From: UBA7672 sp047601145
Lineage (GTDB): Bacteria > Pseudomonadota > Alphaproteobacteria > Caulobacterales > Hyphomonadaceae
Direction of reading: 5' to 3'
Assembly (NCBI GenBank): GCA_047601145.1
Contig: JASGJW010000002.1
Span: 372,001-436,000 of the forward strand
DNA: 64,000 nucleotides
Shown here: positions 19,001 to 26,572 of the stretch, piece by piece
How positions within the stretch are numbered: position 1 is the stretch's first letter
Layout of the letters: each line of letters begins with the position of its first letter
Made by a program: the position numbers and the translations under genes
Notes under the pieces: model-generated
Told to the model about the DNA's origin: nothing
Seen by the model: only the letters and a program-made list of their open reading frames with translations
Database searches by the model: none

Positions 19001-19556
19001 TGTCGTCGAACAGCGTGCGGAACTGGTCCTGGTCGCGCTGCGCATCGCGCATCTGTGTGGAGACGGTGTCAGCAAGACGGCCAAGCGCTGCTTCGAGCGA
19101 CTTGAGGCCTTCGACATTGCCGCCGCCATGGCCAGCTTCCAGCGTGTCGATGCGGGTGCGGAGCGCGGACTGGGTCGATTCGATCTCGCCCATCGCGCGG
19201 GTGACGCGTTCGAGCGCCTGGAGTTGCGCCTTGCCCGATGCATCCACCTTGCCCATGAGGCCGAGGATCGACTTGTCGATGCCGGATACGGCGCGCGAGG
19301 AGCGTGCGGTCGAGGCTTCGAGGCGCTGGGCCAGCATGTCGATTTCCTGGGACATGCGGCGGTAGTCGGAATTGTCGGCGGCGCGCGGGAGCGGCTCGGC
19401 GAGATCGACCTCTTCGAAAATGCCCTCCTCGCCACCCTCGAGCAGGAGGGAGTTCAGGTACTGGCCAAGGGTCACGCCCTGGCGCTGGGCGCGCTCACGG
19501 GCAACCGACCGCGCTTTCGGGTCGATTCCCTTCACACTCCAGGGTCCCTGGGTCAT
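16050..19556 (-). CDS. PodJ-like polarity/localization protein: coiled coil, one TM, Sel1 repeats, peptidoglycan-binding domain
   Basis: A 1168-residue protein. An N-terminal block (WSVKGIDPKARSVARERAQR, residues about 5-45) precedes a very long predicted coiled coil (about 60-670) with internal repeats such as EKRSAGAIDAVGEQVALVAE and ERRSAEAIGQIGEQVARVAD. An acidic Pro/Ala linker, one membrane helix near 805-830 and a periplasmic part with Sel1-type repeats (about 910-1055; LAKLYEKGEGVPRD) follow, then a C-terminal PG_binding_1 domain (AQRLLQRLGYSPGAVDGKM). This matches Caulobacter PodJ architecture, a polar scaffold for pili and division kinases. ATG 19556 has GGAG 8 bases upstream and is preferred to 19592. 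A TTAA-N6-TTAA motif lies 70 bp upstream. Confidence 0.87.
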   Translation of the reverse strand: MTQGPWSVKGIDPKARSVARERAQRQGVTLGQYLNSLLLEGGEEGIFEEVDLAEPLPRAADNSDYRRMSQEIDMLAQRLEASTARSSRAVSGIDKSILGLMGKVDASGKAQLQALERVTRAMGEIESTQSALRTRIDTLEAGHGGGNVEGLKSLEAALGRLADTVSTQMRDAQRDQDQFRTLFDDKVSQVSSRVDDVARSVDNVVNNAVRSTSEGLTGRINQVEEKMSSVERRIEAGLNKITDAAARFENFETKAERAVGDTTWRMERALETNLTRSREMSKQVLERVDGIEEKNREAMNSLGEAVSRITERLNRAERKSDNAVSVLERAVSEIDERTQRGGRQADDFTQLQASFQKRLDTFAEDMARPIHAIRADVERRLEEAMRSGSPEKVERLETTIRQLQEQIRVSEARQADAVEAMSAQVDRLSRAVDERLRTVEARGDNRSIDDVRREMARLADTIDARLGNVETSTRADIGRLNTAVDDKLQALEKRSAGAIDAVGEQVALVAERLQKRHDESVQRLSDRINETASASRPMDNAEIDRLADRLDERVKESERRSAEAIGQIGEQVARVADRLQGQHIEALRSFEHRLEESGRTYESRLADVMSELQGRMQDLSDQSANALAPMQKTVTSIARRIEGLEDGRRGESHAPAVTRDIPVVHDEYVVLDDDPADEILEPKIAPAAMAAVAKADDGVETDNIVGVEPPPFDRKTDPRDAHLFAEEKPADTAAPSAEAASNIDDLLEADADIFSGPAPAGEFVADLPADDSREKLSGGYLEEARRAAREGRRFAPVTARKGIGKGPLIASGMLAVAVAGGAAFTVMRGKQEAKPDDFAKLDPSAPAPAAAAPGAADSVLFNEHASDATAPVAGATDLFDETAKPGAAPAAAAPPPVASAGVTIEEAVRNGDPVALHDYALELLQAGEKQKAVGMLKDAAGRGLVMAEYRLAKLYEKGEGVPRDMAASRSWTEKAAIGGNVKAMHDLAVFYAEGDAGPQSYAAAVEWFRQASDLGLVDSQYNLAVLYEQGLGLSQDKPEAAYWFEIAGRAGDQDAGRRARALFGEMQPTQAEAIKRKARSFIPKASIPRANGEFGKRPWDVATPAQIQEAQRLLQRLGYSPGAVDGKMSVRTTDAIRNFQRENDLTVNGEATVSLLGQLRSATLDATR

Positions 19557-19625
19557 TTCCAGCTCCGAATCGGGCCGCAAAACCTGCTGCAAACCCGCAC
19601 CAACCGCCAGTTGGACGGGATACGG

Positions 19626-19639
19626 TTAACGGTCGTTAA
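19626..19639. promoter_or_regulatory. Candidate CtrA-like box upstream of the PodJ-like gene
   Basis: GTTAACGGTCGTTAA contains two TTAA half-sites separated by 6 bases, 70 bp upstream of ATG 19556. The CtrA consensus is TTAA-N7-TTAA, so this is one base short. CtrA control of cell-cycle genes is well known in Caulobacterales; its use here is inference. Confidence 0.35.
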
Positions 19640-19702
19640 ATGTTGGGTCCGGGTTCCCTCCGAAAGCCGGTATGGAACCCAGATTGACCCAAGGGGCAGC
19701 TG

Positions 19703-19711
19703 ACGTTACGT
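19703..19711. promoter_or_regulatory. ACGT-T-ACGT dyad upstream of the MerR gene
   Basis: A 9-bp symmetrical sequence 77 bp before the chosen TTG start of the MerR gene, in TGACGTTACGTGTTA. It could be the autoregulatory operator of the adjacent regulator. No second copy was found upstream of the acyl-CoA dehydrogenase gene. Confidence 0.25.
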
Positions 19712-19787
19712 GTTACTGAGCGTTAATTGAATGACGCAGCCTGTGCTCCCCCACAGAGCAGATAAAAAATGCAACGGGAGGCAGAGA

Positions 19788-20246
19788 TTGAAGACGTACA
19801 CCATCAGCGAACTTGCGCGAGAATTCCAGGTGACGCCGCGCGCGCTTCGCTTTTACGAAGACAAAGGATTGCTTTCGCCCACGCGTGACGGGCTGAACCG
19901 CGTCTACTCGACGCGGGATCGCGCGCGGCTGAAGCTTATCCTTCAGGGCAAGAGCGTGGGATTCTCGCTTTCTGATATCCGGGAGATCCTCGACCTCTAC
20001 ACCCTCGAAGGCCACCGCGCGCAGCTCAAGCTGTCGCTCAAGAAGTCCCGCGAGCAGATCAAGAATCTGGAGAAACAGCGCGAGGACATCGAGGCGGCGC
20101 TCGAGACGCTCAACAAGGGCGTCAAGTGGACCGAAGAGAAGCTTCAGGAGCTCGGACCAGGCGCTGAAGTGGAACAGTCGGCGCGTGCTTATGAGCGCGT
20201 TGCACGTGCCGGACTCGACGGCGACGCAGCGCATCTGGACTCCTGA
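19788..20246 (+). CDS. MerR family transcriptional regulator of the fatty-acid oxidation cluster
   Basis: A 152-residue MerR-type protein. The winged helix-turn-helix occupies residues 3-70 (YTISELAREFQVTPRALRFY, then EDKGLLSP), followed by a long dimerisation helix (KSREQIKNLEKQREDIEAAL). No metal-binding Cys cluster is seen, arguing against metal sensing and for an acyl-CoA or related ligand as in LiuR-type regulators. TTG 19788 is chosen because GGGAGG sits 6 bases upstream and MerR proteins begin just before YTISEL; ATG 19731 is the alternative. It lies 109 bp before the dehydrogenase gene and probably regulates it (inference). A short hairpin CCTGAC-GCAAA-GTCAGG overlaps its stop. Confidence 0.88.
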   Translation: MKTYTISELAREFQVTPRALRFYEDKGLLSPTRDGLNRVYSTRDRARLKLILQGKSVGFSLSDIREILDLYTLEGHRAQLKLSLKKSREQIKNLEKQREDIEAALETLNKGVKWTEEKLQELGPGAEVEQSARAYERVARAGLDGDAAHLDS

Positions 20247-20287
20247 CGCAAAGTCAGGCTCGACGGCAATCGTCGTGGTGGTAAGAG

Positions 20288-20318
20288 GCCGAGGCGTTCA
20301 GCTTTCGGAGCCCTCGGC
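20288..20318. promoter_or_regulatory. Imperfect dyad upstream of the acyl-CoA dehydrogenase gene
   Basis: GCCGAG and CTCGGC are inverted with a 19-base spacer, ending 37 bp before ATG 20356. MerR-class operators are dyads lying in a 19-20 bp promoter spacer, so this is a candidate site for the upstream regulator. No convincing -35/-10 pair was found around it. Confidence 0.22.
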
Positions 20319-20355
20319 TCGTGTCTGTAACGACATGACGGGAAGGTGAGGATTT

Positions 20356-22140
20356 ATGCCCAGATATCAGGCGCCGCTCAGGGACATGAAGTTCCTGCTC
20401 AATGAAGTGCTTGAGATAGGGACTTACTCGAACCTTCCAAGGTTCTCTGACGCGCCGCCGGATATCGTCGATGCGGTCCTCGACGGCGGCGCAGCGTTCG
20501 CGACCGAAGTGCTCCAGCCGCTCAATGCGATCGGCGACAAGCAAGGATGCAAGCGGAATCCCGACGGATCGGTGACGACGCCGAAAGGGTTCCGCGAAGC
20601 CTACCAGCAGATGTCGAACGATGGCTGGATCGCGATGTCTGCCGACCAGCAATGGGGCGGACAGGGCCTGCCGCGTGTCGTGGCGATTCCCGTGCTCGAA
20701 ATGTGTTCGTCCGCCAACATGGCCTTCTCGATGTATCCGGGCCTGACGCGGGGCGCCGCCGAAGCCATTGAAACCGGCGGTTCCGACGAACAGAAGAAGA
20801 CGTACCTGCCCAACATGATGACGGGCAAATGGTCGGGCACGATGAACCTGACCGAACCGCAGTGCGGAACCGATCTGGGCCTTATCCGCACCAAGGCGGT
20901 TCCCCAGCCGGACGGCAGCTACAAGATCACCGGCCAGAAAATCTGGATCTCGGGCGGGGAACAGGACCTTGCCGAGAACATCATCCAGCTCGTGCTCGCG
21001 CGCATCGAAGGCGGGCCGGAAGGCATCAAGGGCATCTCGCTCTTCATCGTGCCTAAGTTCTTCGTGAACACGGACGGCACGCTTGGCGCACGCAACGCGT
21101 TCCAGTGTGGCGGCCTTGAAGAGAAGATGGGCATCCACGGCAACGCGACCTGTGTGATGAACTATGACGGCGCGACGGGCTATCTTGTCGGCGAGCCGCA
21201 CAAGGGCATGCGCACCATGTTCGTGATGATGAACGAGGCGCGGCTTGGCGTCGGGATGCAGGGTCTCGCGCAGGCCGAGATTGCGTTCCAGAACGCGGCG
21301 GACTTTGCACGCGAGCGTCTGCAGGGCCGTTCGATCACCGGCGCCAAAGCGCCGGACAAGCCGGCCGATCCGATCATCGTGCACCCGGACGTGCGGCGTA
21401 TGCTGATGGACATGAAGGCGTTCACAGAGGGCGGCCGCGCGTTCTGCTATTGGACCGCGCTGCAGGGCGACCTGGAGAAAGTCTCGCCGGATGCACATGT
21501 GCGCGAGAAGGCCGAAGACCGGATGACGCTGCTGACGCCGGTGATCAAGGGCTTCCTCACCGACCGTGGGTTCAAGTGCGCGTCGGATGCGCTGCAACTG
21601 CATGGCGGCACTGGCTACACGCTGGAACAGGGCGTGGAGCAGTTCGTGCGCGATGCGCGGATCGCGTTGATCTATGAAGGCACCAACGGCATCCAGGCGC
21701 TCGACCTTGTCGGCCGGAAGCTGGCCGCCAATGGCGGCCGGGCGGTGTTCGGCTTCTTCTCGGACCTTGAGGAATTCGTTTCCGAGAACGAAGCGAACGA
21801 GAAGATGAAGCCCTATGTAGAGGGCGTGCGCACGGGAACGGCGCAGCTGAAGGAAGCCACGATGTGGCTGATGCAGAACGGAATGTCGAACTTCGACAAT
21901 GCTGGCGCGTCCAGCCATGACTACCTGCAGCTGTTCGGCCTCACCGCGTTCGCGCTGATGTGGGCGAAGATGGCCAAGGCAGCTCTTGCCAAGGAAGGCA
22001 GCGACGACCGCTTCTATGCGGATAAACTTGCTACTGCCCGGTATTTCTTTGACAGGGTCTTGCCTGACGCTACGTCACATCTCGCAAAGGTAAAGACAGG
22101 CGCCGCGCCTGTGATGGCGCTGCCTGCCGACGCTTTCTGA
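20356..22140 (+). CDS. Acyl-CoA dehydrogenase with extended C-terminal domain
   Basis: A 594-residue FAD flavoprotein introducing the alpha,beta double bond into acyl-CoA. N-terminal and middle ACAD domains (MTGKWSGTMNLTEPQCGTDL is the FAD/substrate loop) are followed by the C-terminal four-helix domain with the catalytic glutamate in ALIYEGTNGIQALDL, then an extra C-terminal domain of about 120 residues seen in the DmdC/FadE-like long subfamily. GGAAGGTGAGG precedes the ATG. It heads an operon with thiolase and FadJ. Because this subfamily includes 3-methylmercaptopropionyl-CoA dehydrogenase (DmdC), exact substrate is open; with FadA/FadJ neighbours, fatty acyl-CoA is most likely. Confidence 0.93.
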   Translation: MPRYQAPLRDMKFLLNEVLEIGTYSNLPRFSDAPPDIVDAVLDGGAAFATEVLQPLNAIGDKQGCKRNPDGSVTTPKGFREAYQQMSNDGWIAMSADQQWGGQGLPRVVAIPVLEMCSSANMAFSMYPGLTRGAAEAIETGGSDEQKKTYLPNMMTGKWSGTMNLTEPQCGTDLGLIRTKAVPQPDGSYKITGQKIWISGGEQDLAENIIQLVLARIEGGPEGIKGISLFIVPKFFVNTDGTLGARNAFQCGGLEEKMGIHGNATCVMNYDGATGYLVGEPHKGMRTMFVMMNEARLGVGMQGLAQAEIAFQNAADFARERLQGRSITGAKAPDKPADPIIVHPDVRRMLMDMKAFTEGGRAFCYWTALQGDLEKVSPDAHVREKAEDRMTLLTPVIKGFLTDRGFKCASDALQLHGGTGYTLEQGVEQFVRDARIALIYEGTNGIQALDLVGRKLAANGGRAVFGFFSDLEEFVSENEANEKMKPYVEGVRTGTAQLKEATMWLMQNGMSNFDNAGASSHDYLQLFGLTAFALMWAKMAKAALAKEGSDDRFYADKLATARYFFDRVLPDATSHLAKVKTGAAPVMALPADAF

Positions 22141-22210
22141 CGGGTCGCCGGCCAGTTCGGCGCCCGCCCCCTTACGGCCCCAGACGGGCCAGACTTCAAA
22201 GGAGGCCCGC

Positions 22211-23419
22211 ATGGCCGAAGCCTATATCTATGACTCAGTCCGCACCCCGCGTGGCAAGGGCAAGAACACCGGCTCGCTCCACGAGATCACCTCGCTGCAG
22301 CTGGCGACGCAGGCGCTGAAGGCGATCAAGGATCGCAACGGCCTCGCTAACACCGACAAGATCGACGACGTGATCCTGGGCTGCGTGACGCCGATTGGCG
22401 AGCAGGGTTCGGACATCGCGCGCATTGCGGTGCTGAATGCCGACTATTCGGAAACGACCGCGGGCGTGCAGGTTGATCGCTTCTGCGCCTCGGGCCTCGA
22501 AGCCTGCAACATCGCTGCGGCGAAGGTCATGACCGGCGAGGCCGACATGGCGATCGGCGGCGGCGTCGAAGCCATGAGCCGCGTGCCGATGGGATCGAAC
22601 GGCGGCGCCTGGGCGTCGAACCCGGAGATCGCGATGAAGTCCTACTTCGCCCCGCAAGGCATTGGCGCTGACCTGATCGCGACCAAGTACGGCTTCTCAC
22701 GCGATGACGTTGATGCCTACGCAGTTGAAAGCCAGAAGCGCGCGGCGCGCGCCTGGAAGGAAGGCCGCTTCAAGAAGTCGGTGATTCCGGTGAAGGACCA
22801 GCTCGGCGTGACGATCCTCGCGCACGATGAGACCGTCCGCGGCGACACGACGATGCAGACGCTGGCGGCGCTCTCGCCCTCGTTCGAGCAAATGGGCGTG
22901 ATGGCGTTCGATGACGTTGTGAAGCAGCGCTATCCGGAGGTCGAGAAAATCAACCACGTGCACCACGCCGGCAACTCGTCGGGGATCGTGGATGGCGCTT
23001 CGGCCGTCCTGATCGGCAACAAGGAAACCGGCGATGGGCTTGGCCTCAAGCCGCGCGCCCGCATCAAGGGCTTCGCCTCCATCGGCTCCGAGCCGTCCAT
23101 CATGCTCACAGGCCCCTCGCTGGTGACGCAGAAGCTTCTGAAGAAGCTGGGCATGGAAGTCGGCGATATCGACCTCTACGAGCTGAACGAGGCGTTCGCT
23201 TCGGTCGTGCTGCGCATGATGCAGCACCTGGATATTCCCCACGAGAAAATGAACGTGAATGGCGGCGCCATCGCCATGGGCCACCCGCTGGGCGCGACTG
23301 GCGGCATGATCCTGGGCACGATGGTCGACGAGCTGGAGCGCCAGGACAAGGAAACCGCCCTGATCACGCTCTGCGTCGGCGCCGGCATGGGCACGGCCAT
23401 GGTCATTGAACGCGTCTAG
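22211..23419 (+). CDS. fadA: Acetyl-CoA C-acyltransferase (3-ketoacyl-CoA thiolase)
   Basis: A 402-residue thiolase performing the last beta-oxidation step. The nucleophilic cysteine is Cys92 in VDRFCASGLEACN. The His motif is AIAMGHPLGATGG and the second cysteine lies in ITLCVGAGMGTAM near the C-terminus. AAAGGAGG gives a strong ribosome binding site 7 bases before ATG 22211. Length and motifs are complete. The gene sits 70 bp after the acyl-CoA dehydrogenase, within one operon. Confidence 0.94.
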   Translation: MAEAYIYDSVRTPRGKGKNTGSLHEITSLQLATQALKAIKDRNGLANTDKIDDVILGCVTPIGEQGSDIARIAVLNADYSETTAGVQVDRFCASGLEACNIAAAKVMTGEADMAIGGGVEAMSRVPMGSNGGAWASNPEIAMKSYFAPQGIGADLIATKYGFSRDDVDAYAVESQKRAARAWKEGRFKKSVIPVKDQLGVTILAHDETVRGDTTMQTLAALSPSFEQMGVMAFDDVVKQRYPEVEKINHVHHAGNSSGIVDGASAVLIGNKETGDGLGLKPRARIKGFASIGSEPSIMLTGPSLVTQKLLKKLGMEVGDIDLYELNEAFASVVLRMMQHLDIPHEKMNVNGGAIAMGHPLGATGGMILGTMVDELERQDKETALITLCVGAGMGTAMVIERV

Positions 23420-23428
23420 GGAGCGCGC

Positions 23429-23668
23429 ATGATGCAGATCGGTGAGGCCCGGATCAGCGCAATTGCTGTGTCCATCCTGACGGGGATCGGCCTCACCTTG
23501 ATGCTCAATTCGGCGCTGCGCGACCTCTCGTTCGCAACGTCGATCTCGGTTCCTGTGACACTGGTGATGGGCGCGGTGCTTTTCCTGTTCGCGTCCGACG
23601 ACATCAAGAAGGGCGGCAGGGAGCCGCCGGACAAACAAGCCCCAGAACGGGCCAACGAAGGCAAGTAA
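23429..23668 (+). CDS. Small two-helix membrane protein inside the beta-oxidation operon
   Basis: A 79-residue hypothetical protein with two hydrophobic segments (ISAIAVSILTGIGLTLML and VPVTLVMGAVLFLFA) and a charged, Pro/Lys-rich tail. ATG ATG at 23429 and 23432 offers two starts, with GGGAG upstream. It begins 10 bp after the thiolase stop and ends one base before the fadJ ATG (23670), so it is firmly embedded in the operon. No family recognised. Its helix 1 (IxAIAVS...GL...SALR) and helix 2 (GxVLF) resemble the protein at 12170-12397. Confidence 0.65.
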   Translation: MMQIGEARISAIAVSILTGIGLTLMLNSALRDLSFATSISVPVTLVMGAVLFLFASDDIKKGGREPPDKQAPERANEGK

Positions 23669-23669
23669 G

Positions 23670-25892
23670 ATGAAACTCGAAACCTTCAGCCTCGACATCG
23701 ACGCGGATGGCATTGCGGTTGCGACGTTCGACGTTCCCGGCCGCTCCATGAACACGCTGACGGCGCGTGCGATCCAGGATCTGGCCGCGATCGCGGACGA
23801 GGTCGGCTCCAACGCCATGATCAAGGGCCTCGTGATCACCTCGGGCAAAACGAGCGGTTTCTGCGCGGGCGCGGATCTGGGCGAACTCGGTGGAGGTTCC
23901 GGCGGTGGCGGCGGCGACAAGGGCGATCCTGAGGCGCAGCTCAAGGCCGCGTTCGATCGCTCGTTCCAGATGAACAAGATCCTGCGCAACCTCGAGACCT
24001 GCAAGAAGCCAGTCGCTGCGGCGATCAACGGCCTCGCGCTCGGCGGCGGTCTCGAAGTCGTGCTCGGCTGCCACTATCGCATCGCGGCGAACGACAATCC
24101 GAAGCTGCAGCTCGGCCTGCCTGAAGCCAAGGTCGGCCTGATGCCGGGCGGCGGCGGCACGCAGCGCCTTCCACGTTTGATCGGCGCGCAGGCTGCAGCG
24201 CCGTTCCTGCTGCAGGGCGACAGCATGACTGCGGAGCAAGCCAAGGGCCTTGGCGTCGTGCACGAGCTGGCGCCGACGGCGCAGCTGGTCGGCCGCGCCA
24301 AGGAGTGGGTGAAGGCAAACCCGAACGCCAAGGCGCCATGGGACGATCCGAAGTTCAAGCTGCCGGGCGGCCTGCCGAACTCGCAGCAGGGGTCGACTGT
24401 CTTCACCTTTGGCTCGGCCATGCTGGCCAAGCAGAGCTGGGGCAACTACCCCGCGCAGAAGCACATCCTCTCGGCCGTCTATGAAGGCCTGTCGGTTCCG
24501 ATCGATGCAGGCCTGCGCATCGAAAGCCGCTACTTCGTCAAGACGCTTATGACGCCGGAAGCGAAGGGCATGATCCGCTCGCTGTTCCTGTCGATGCAGG
24601 ACCTGTCGAAAGGCGCCTCGCGTCCCTCGGGTTATCCGACCTACGAGATCAAGAAGGCCGTCGTCGTCGGCGCGGGCCTCATGGGCGCCGGCATCGCTTA
24701 CGTTCAGGCCAAGGCCGGCATCCCGACCATCCTGCTCGATGTGAGCCAGGAGTCAGCCGACAAGGGCAAGGCGTATTCCCAACGCATCGTCGACAAGGAC
24801 GTGTCGCGCGGCAAGCTGAGCAAGGAGAAGGGCGAAGCCCTGCTCGCGCTCATCACACCGTCGACCGACTACTCGCCGGTGAAAGGCGCCGATATCGTCG
24901 TCGAGGCGGTGTTCGAGAACTCGGAACTCAAGGCGAAAGTGACAGCCCAGATCGAGGAACATCTCGGCGATACCGCCGTGATGGGCACCAACACCTCGAC
25001 GCTGCCGATCACTGGTCTCGCCAAGGCCTCCAAACGCCCCGCCAACTTCATCGGCATCCACTTCTTCTCGCCGGTCGAGCGGATGGGCCTGGTCGAAATC
25101 ATCAAGGGCAAGGAGACGTCGGAAGAGACGCTCGCAAAGACGATGGACTACGTCCTCAAGATCAAGAAGACGCCGGTGGCTGTGAACGACTTCCGCGGCT
25201 TCTATACGAGCCGCGTGTTCGGCACCTATCCGGAAGAAGGCCTCACCATGCTGGCCGAAGGCGTTGCGCCCGCGATCATCGAGAATGTCGGACGAATGGC
25301 CGGCATGCCGATGGGCCCGCTTGAAGTCTCTGACTCTGTCGGCATCGACACGATGCTGAAGATCGGCCGCGAGAGCGCCAAGGCGACCGGCCGCTCCTAC
25401 GAGCAGAACCCGACGGGCGATGTCGTCGCCTGGATCGTCGATAGCCAGAACCGCGTCGGCCGCAAGGCGGGCAAGGGGTTTTATGATTACAATGAGCAGG
25501 GCAAGCCTTCTCGTCTTTATCCGGATCTCGGTAAGAAGATCGAGGTGAAGGTGAAGGAATGCCCGCCGGCGCTGAAGGAAGAGCTGACCAAGCGGCTGCT
25601 GTTCCGGCAGTGCGTCGAAGTCGCCCGCTGCTTCGAGGAAGGCGTCATCACCGACGCGCGCGATGCCGACATCGGCTCGATCCTTGCCTGGGGTTTCGCC
25701 CCGTATTCCGGCGGTGTTTGCTCCTACATGGATCTCAAGATCGGCGTGAAGAAGTTTGTCGCCGAGTGCGACCGTCTCGCCGAGCAATACGGGGAACGCT
25801 TCCGTCCTAACGCACTCCTGCGCGACATGGCGGCGAAGGGCCAGACATTCTACAGCCGCTTCCCGCCGAAGGATCAGAAGGCGGCGGCTTAG
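23670..25892 (+). CDS. fadJ: Fatty acid oxidation multifunctional protein: enoyl-CoA hydratase / 3-hydroxyacyl-CoA dehydrogenase
   Basis: A 740-residue fusion. The N-terminal crotonase domain has SGFCAGADLGEL (oxyanion hole), the first catalytic glutamate in LGGGLEVVLG and the second in LGLPEAKVGLMPGGGGT. From about residue 330 an NAD(P)-binding Rossmann fold (AVVVGAGLMGAGIAYVQAKA) begins the 3-hydroxyacyl-CoA dehydrogenase, with FIGIHFFSPVERM carrying the catalytic His and two C-terminal helical domains after it. It hydrates enoyl-CoA and oxidises the 3-hydroxy product for the thiolase at 22211. Its stop overlaps the stop of the convergent gene at 25889. Confidence 0.95.
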   Translation: MKLETFSLDIDADGIAVATFDVPGRSMNTLTARAIQDLAAIADEVGSNAMIKGLVITSGKTSGFCAGADLGELGGGSGGGGGDKGDPEAQLKAAFDRSFQMNKILRNLETCKKPVAAAINGLALGGGLEVVLGCHYRIAANDNPKLQLGLPEAKVGLMPGGGGTQRLPRLIGAQAAAPFLLQGDSMTAEQAKGLGVVHELAPTAQLVGRAKEWVKANPNAKAPWDDPKFKLPGGLPNSQQGSTVFTFGSAMLAKQSWGNYPAQKHILSAVYEGLSVPIDAGLRIESRYFVKTLMTPEAKGMIRSLFLSMQDLSKGASRPSGYPTYEIKKAVVVGAGLMGAGIAYVQAKAGIPTILLDVSQESADKGKAYSQRIVDKDVSRGKLSKEKGEALLALITPSTDYSPVKGADIVVEAVFENSELKAKVTAQIEEHLGDTAVMGTNTSTLPITGLAKASKRPANFIGIHFFSPVERMGLVEIIKGKETSEETLAKTMDYVLKIKKTPVAVNDFRGFYTSRVFGTYPEEGLTMLAEGVAPAIIENVGRMAGMPMGPLEVSDSVGIDTMLKIGRESAKATGRSYEQNPTGDVVAWIVDSQNRVGRKAGKGFYDYNEQGKPSRLYPDLGKKIEVKVKECPPALKEELTKRLLFRQCVEVARCFEEGVITDARDADIGSILAWGFAPYSGGVCSYMDLKIGVKKFVAECDRLAEQYGERFRPNALLRDMAAKGQTFYSRFPPKDQKAAA

Positions 25893-26572
25893 GCCGGCGC
25901 TTTCTCGATCCGCCACGCCCCGTCGCGCAGGACGACAGCCTCGGTTCCGGGCGCAAGCTTGTAGTTGGGAGCCAGCTGGCGCCGGAAGACGATGGTTGTG
26001 TCGTCCCGCCAGCTGACGCTGGACGCGCCCCATTTCGGGAGCCACTGCTCCTTGCCGCCGATAGCTTCGAAATCCCGCGTAAGGCCGGACGGGCCGATAC
26101 TGTAGACGTTCAACACCGTTCGCGAGAAATTGGCTTCCAGGTCCGTGCTTGCCGCGACAAACCGCGAGCCATCGGGCGAGAGCAGCGGATAGCCAAAGAT
26201 TTCTGTCAGCGCGCCGCTCTTCCGGTCGAGCAGCCACCAGGTGTTGCCTTCGCTCCATTGCTCCCAGACCGCCAGGAATCGTTCGTTCAGGAGTAATTCC
26301 ACCGGAACCAGGGAGTCAGGATCATCCGCGGCAAAGCGTTTCTGCGAGCCGTCCAGCAGGAGGAAGCTCACGGCACTGTCGGTTCGTTTCACGAGGCCGG
26401 GGTGTGCGGCGCTCAGCTTTACTTCCCACCGAGAGGCGCACTGGTGCGTGTTGCCGAGATCCGGGCACGATAGCCGCTTGTCGGCAGACTCCGTGAGCTC
26501 GATCGCGAAAGCCGCCGACGCCGCCATGGTCATAAGCAAGAGAGCGGCAAAGGCAGTGATGGTGCGCAGCAT
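25889..26572 (-). CDS. Secreted hypothetical protein downstream of an S9 peptidase
   Basis: A 227-residue protein with a signal peptide (TAFAALLLMTMAASAAFA). The mature part is beta-rich with repeated Trp-containing strands (FLAVWEQWSEGNTWWLLD, SPDGSRFVAA), reminiscent of beta-propeller blades, but no named family is recognised. A Cys pair (SCPDLGNTHQC) lies near the mature N-terminus. Its ATG directly follows the peptidase stop at 26573 with no spacer, so the two are co-transcribed and likely act in the same periplasmic or outer-membrane compartment. Its stop overlaps that of fadJ. Confidence 0.75.
   Translation of the reverse strand: MLRTITAFAALLLMTMAASAAFAIELTESADKRLSCPDLGNTHQCASRWEVKLSAAHPGLVKRTDSAVSFLLLDGSQKRFAADDPDSLVPVELLLNERFLAVWEQWSEGNTWWLLDRKSGALTEIFGYPLLSPDGSRFVAASTDLEANFSRTVLNVYSIGPSGLTRDFEAIGGKEQWLPKWGASSVSWRDDTTIVFRRQLAPNYKLAPGTEAVVLRDGAWRIEKAPA

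Noticed and set aside
17781..19703. A 640-residue open frame on the plus strand
   Set aside because: Antisense to the coiled-coil gene. The Ala/Asp/Gly-rich repeats are the reverse complement of heptads, and codon bias is that of the other strand.
20242..20258. CCTGAC-GCAAA-GTCAGG hairpin after the MerR gene as a terminator
   Set aside because: It overlaps the stop codon and no T tract follows, so termination cannot be claimed.
20254..21918. Minus-strand frame over the acyl-CoA dehydrogenase
   Set aside because: No family features and full overlap with a clear dehydrogenase; it is a shadow frame.
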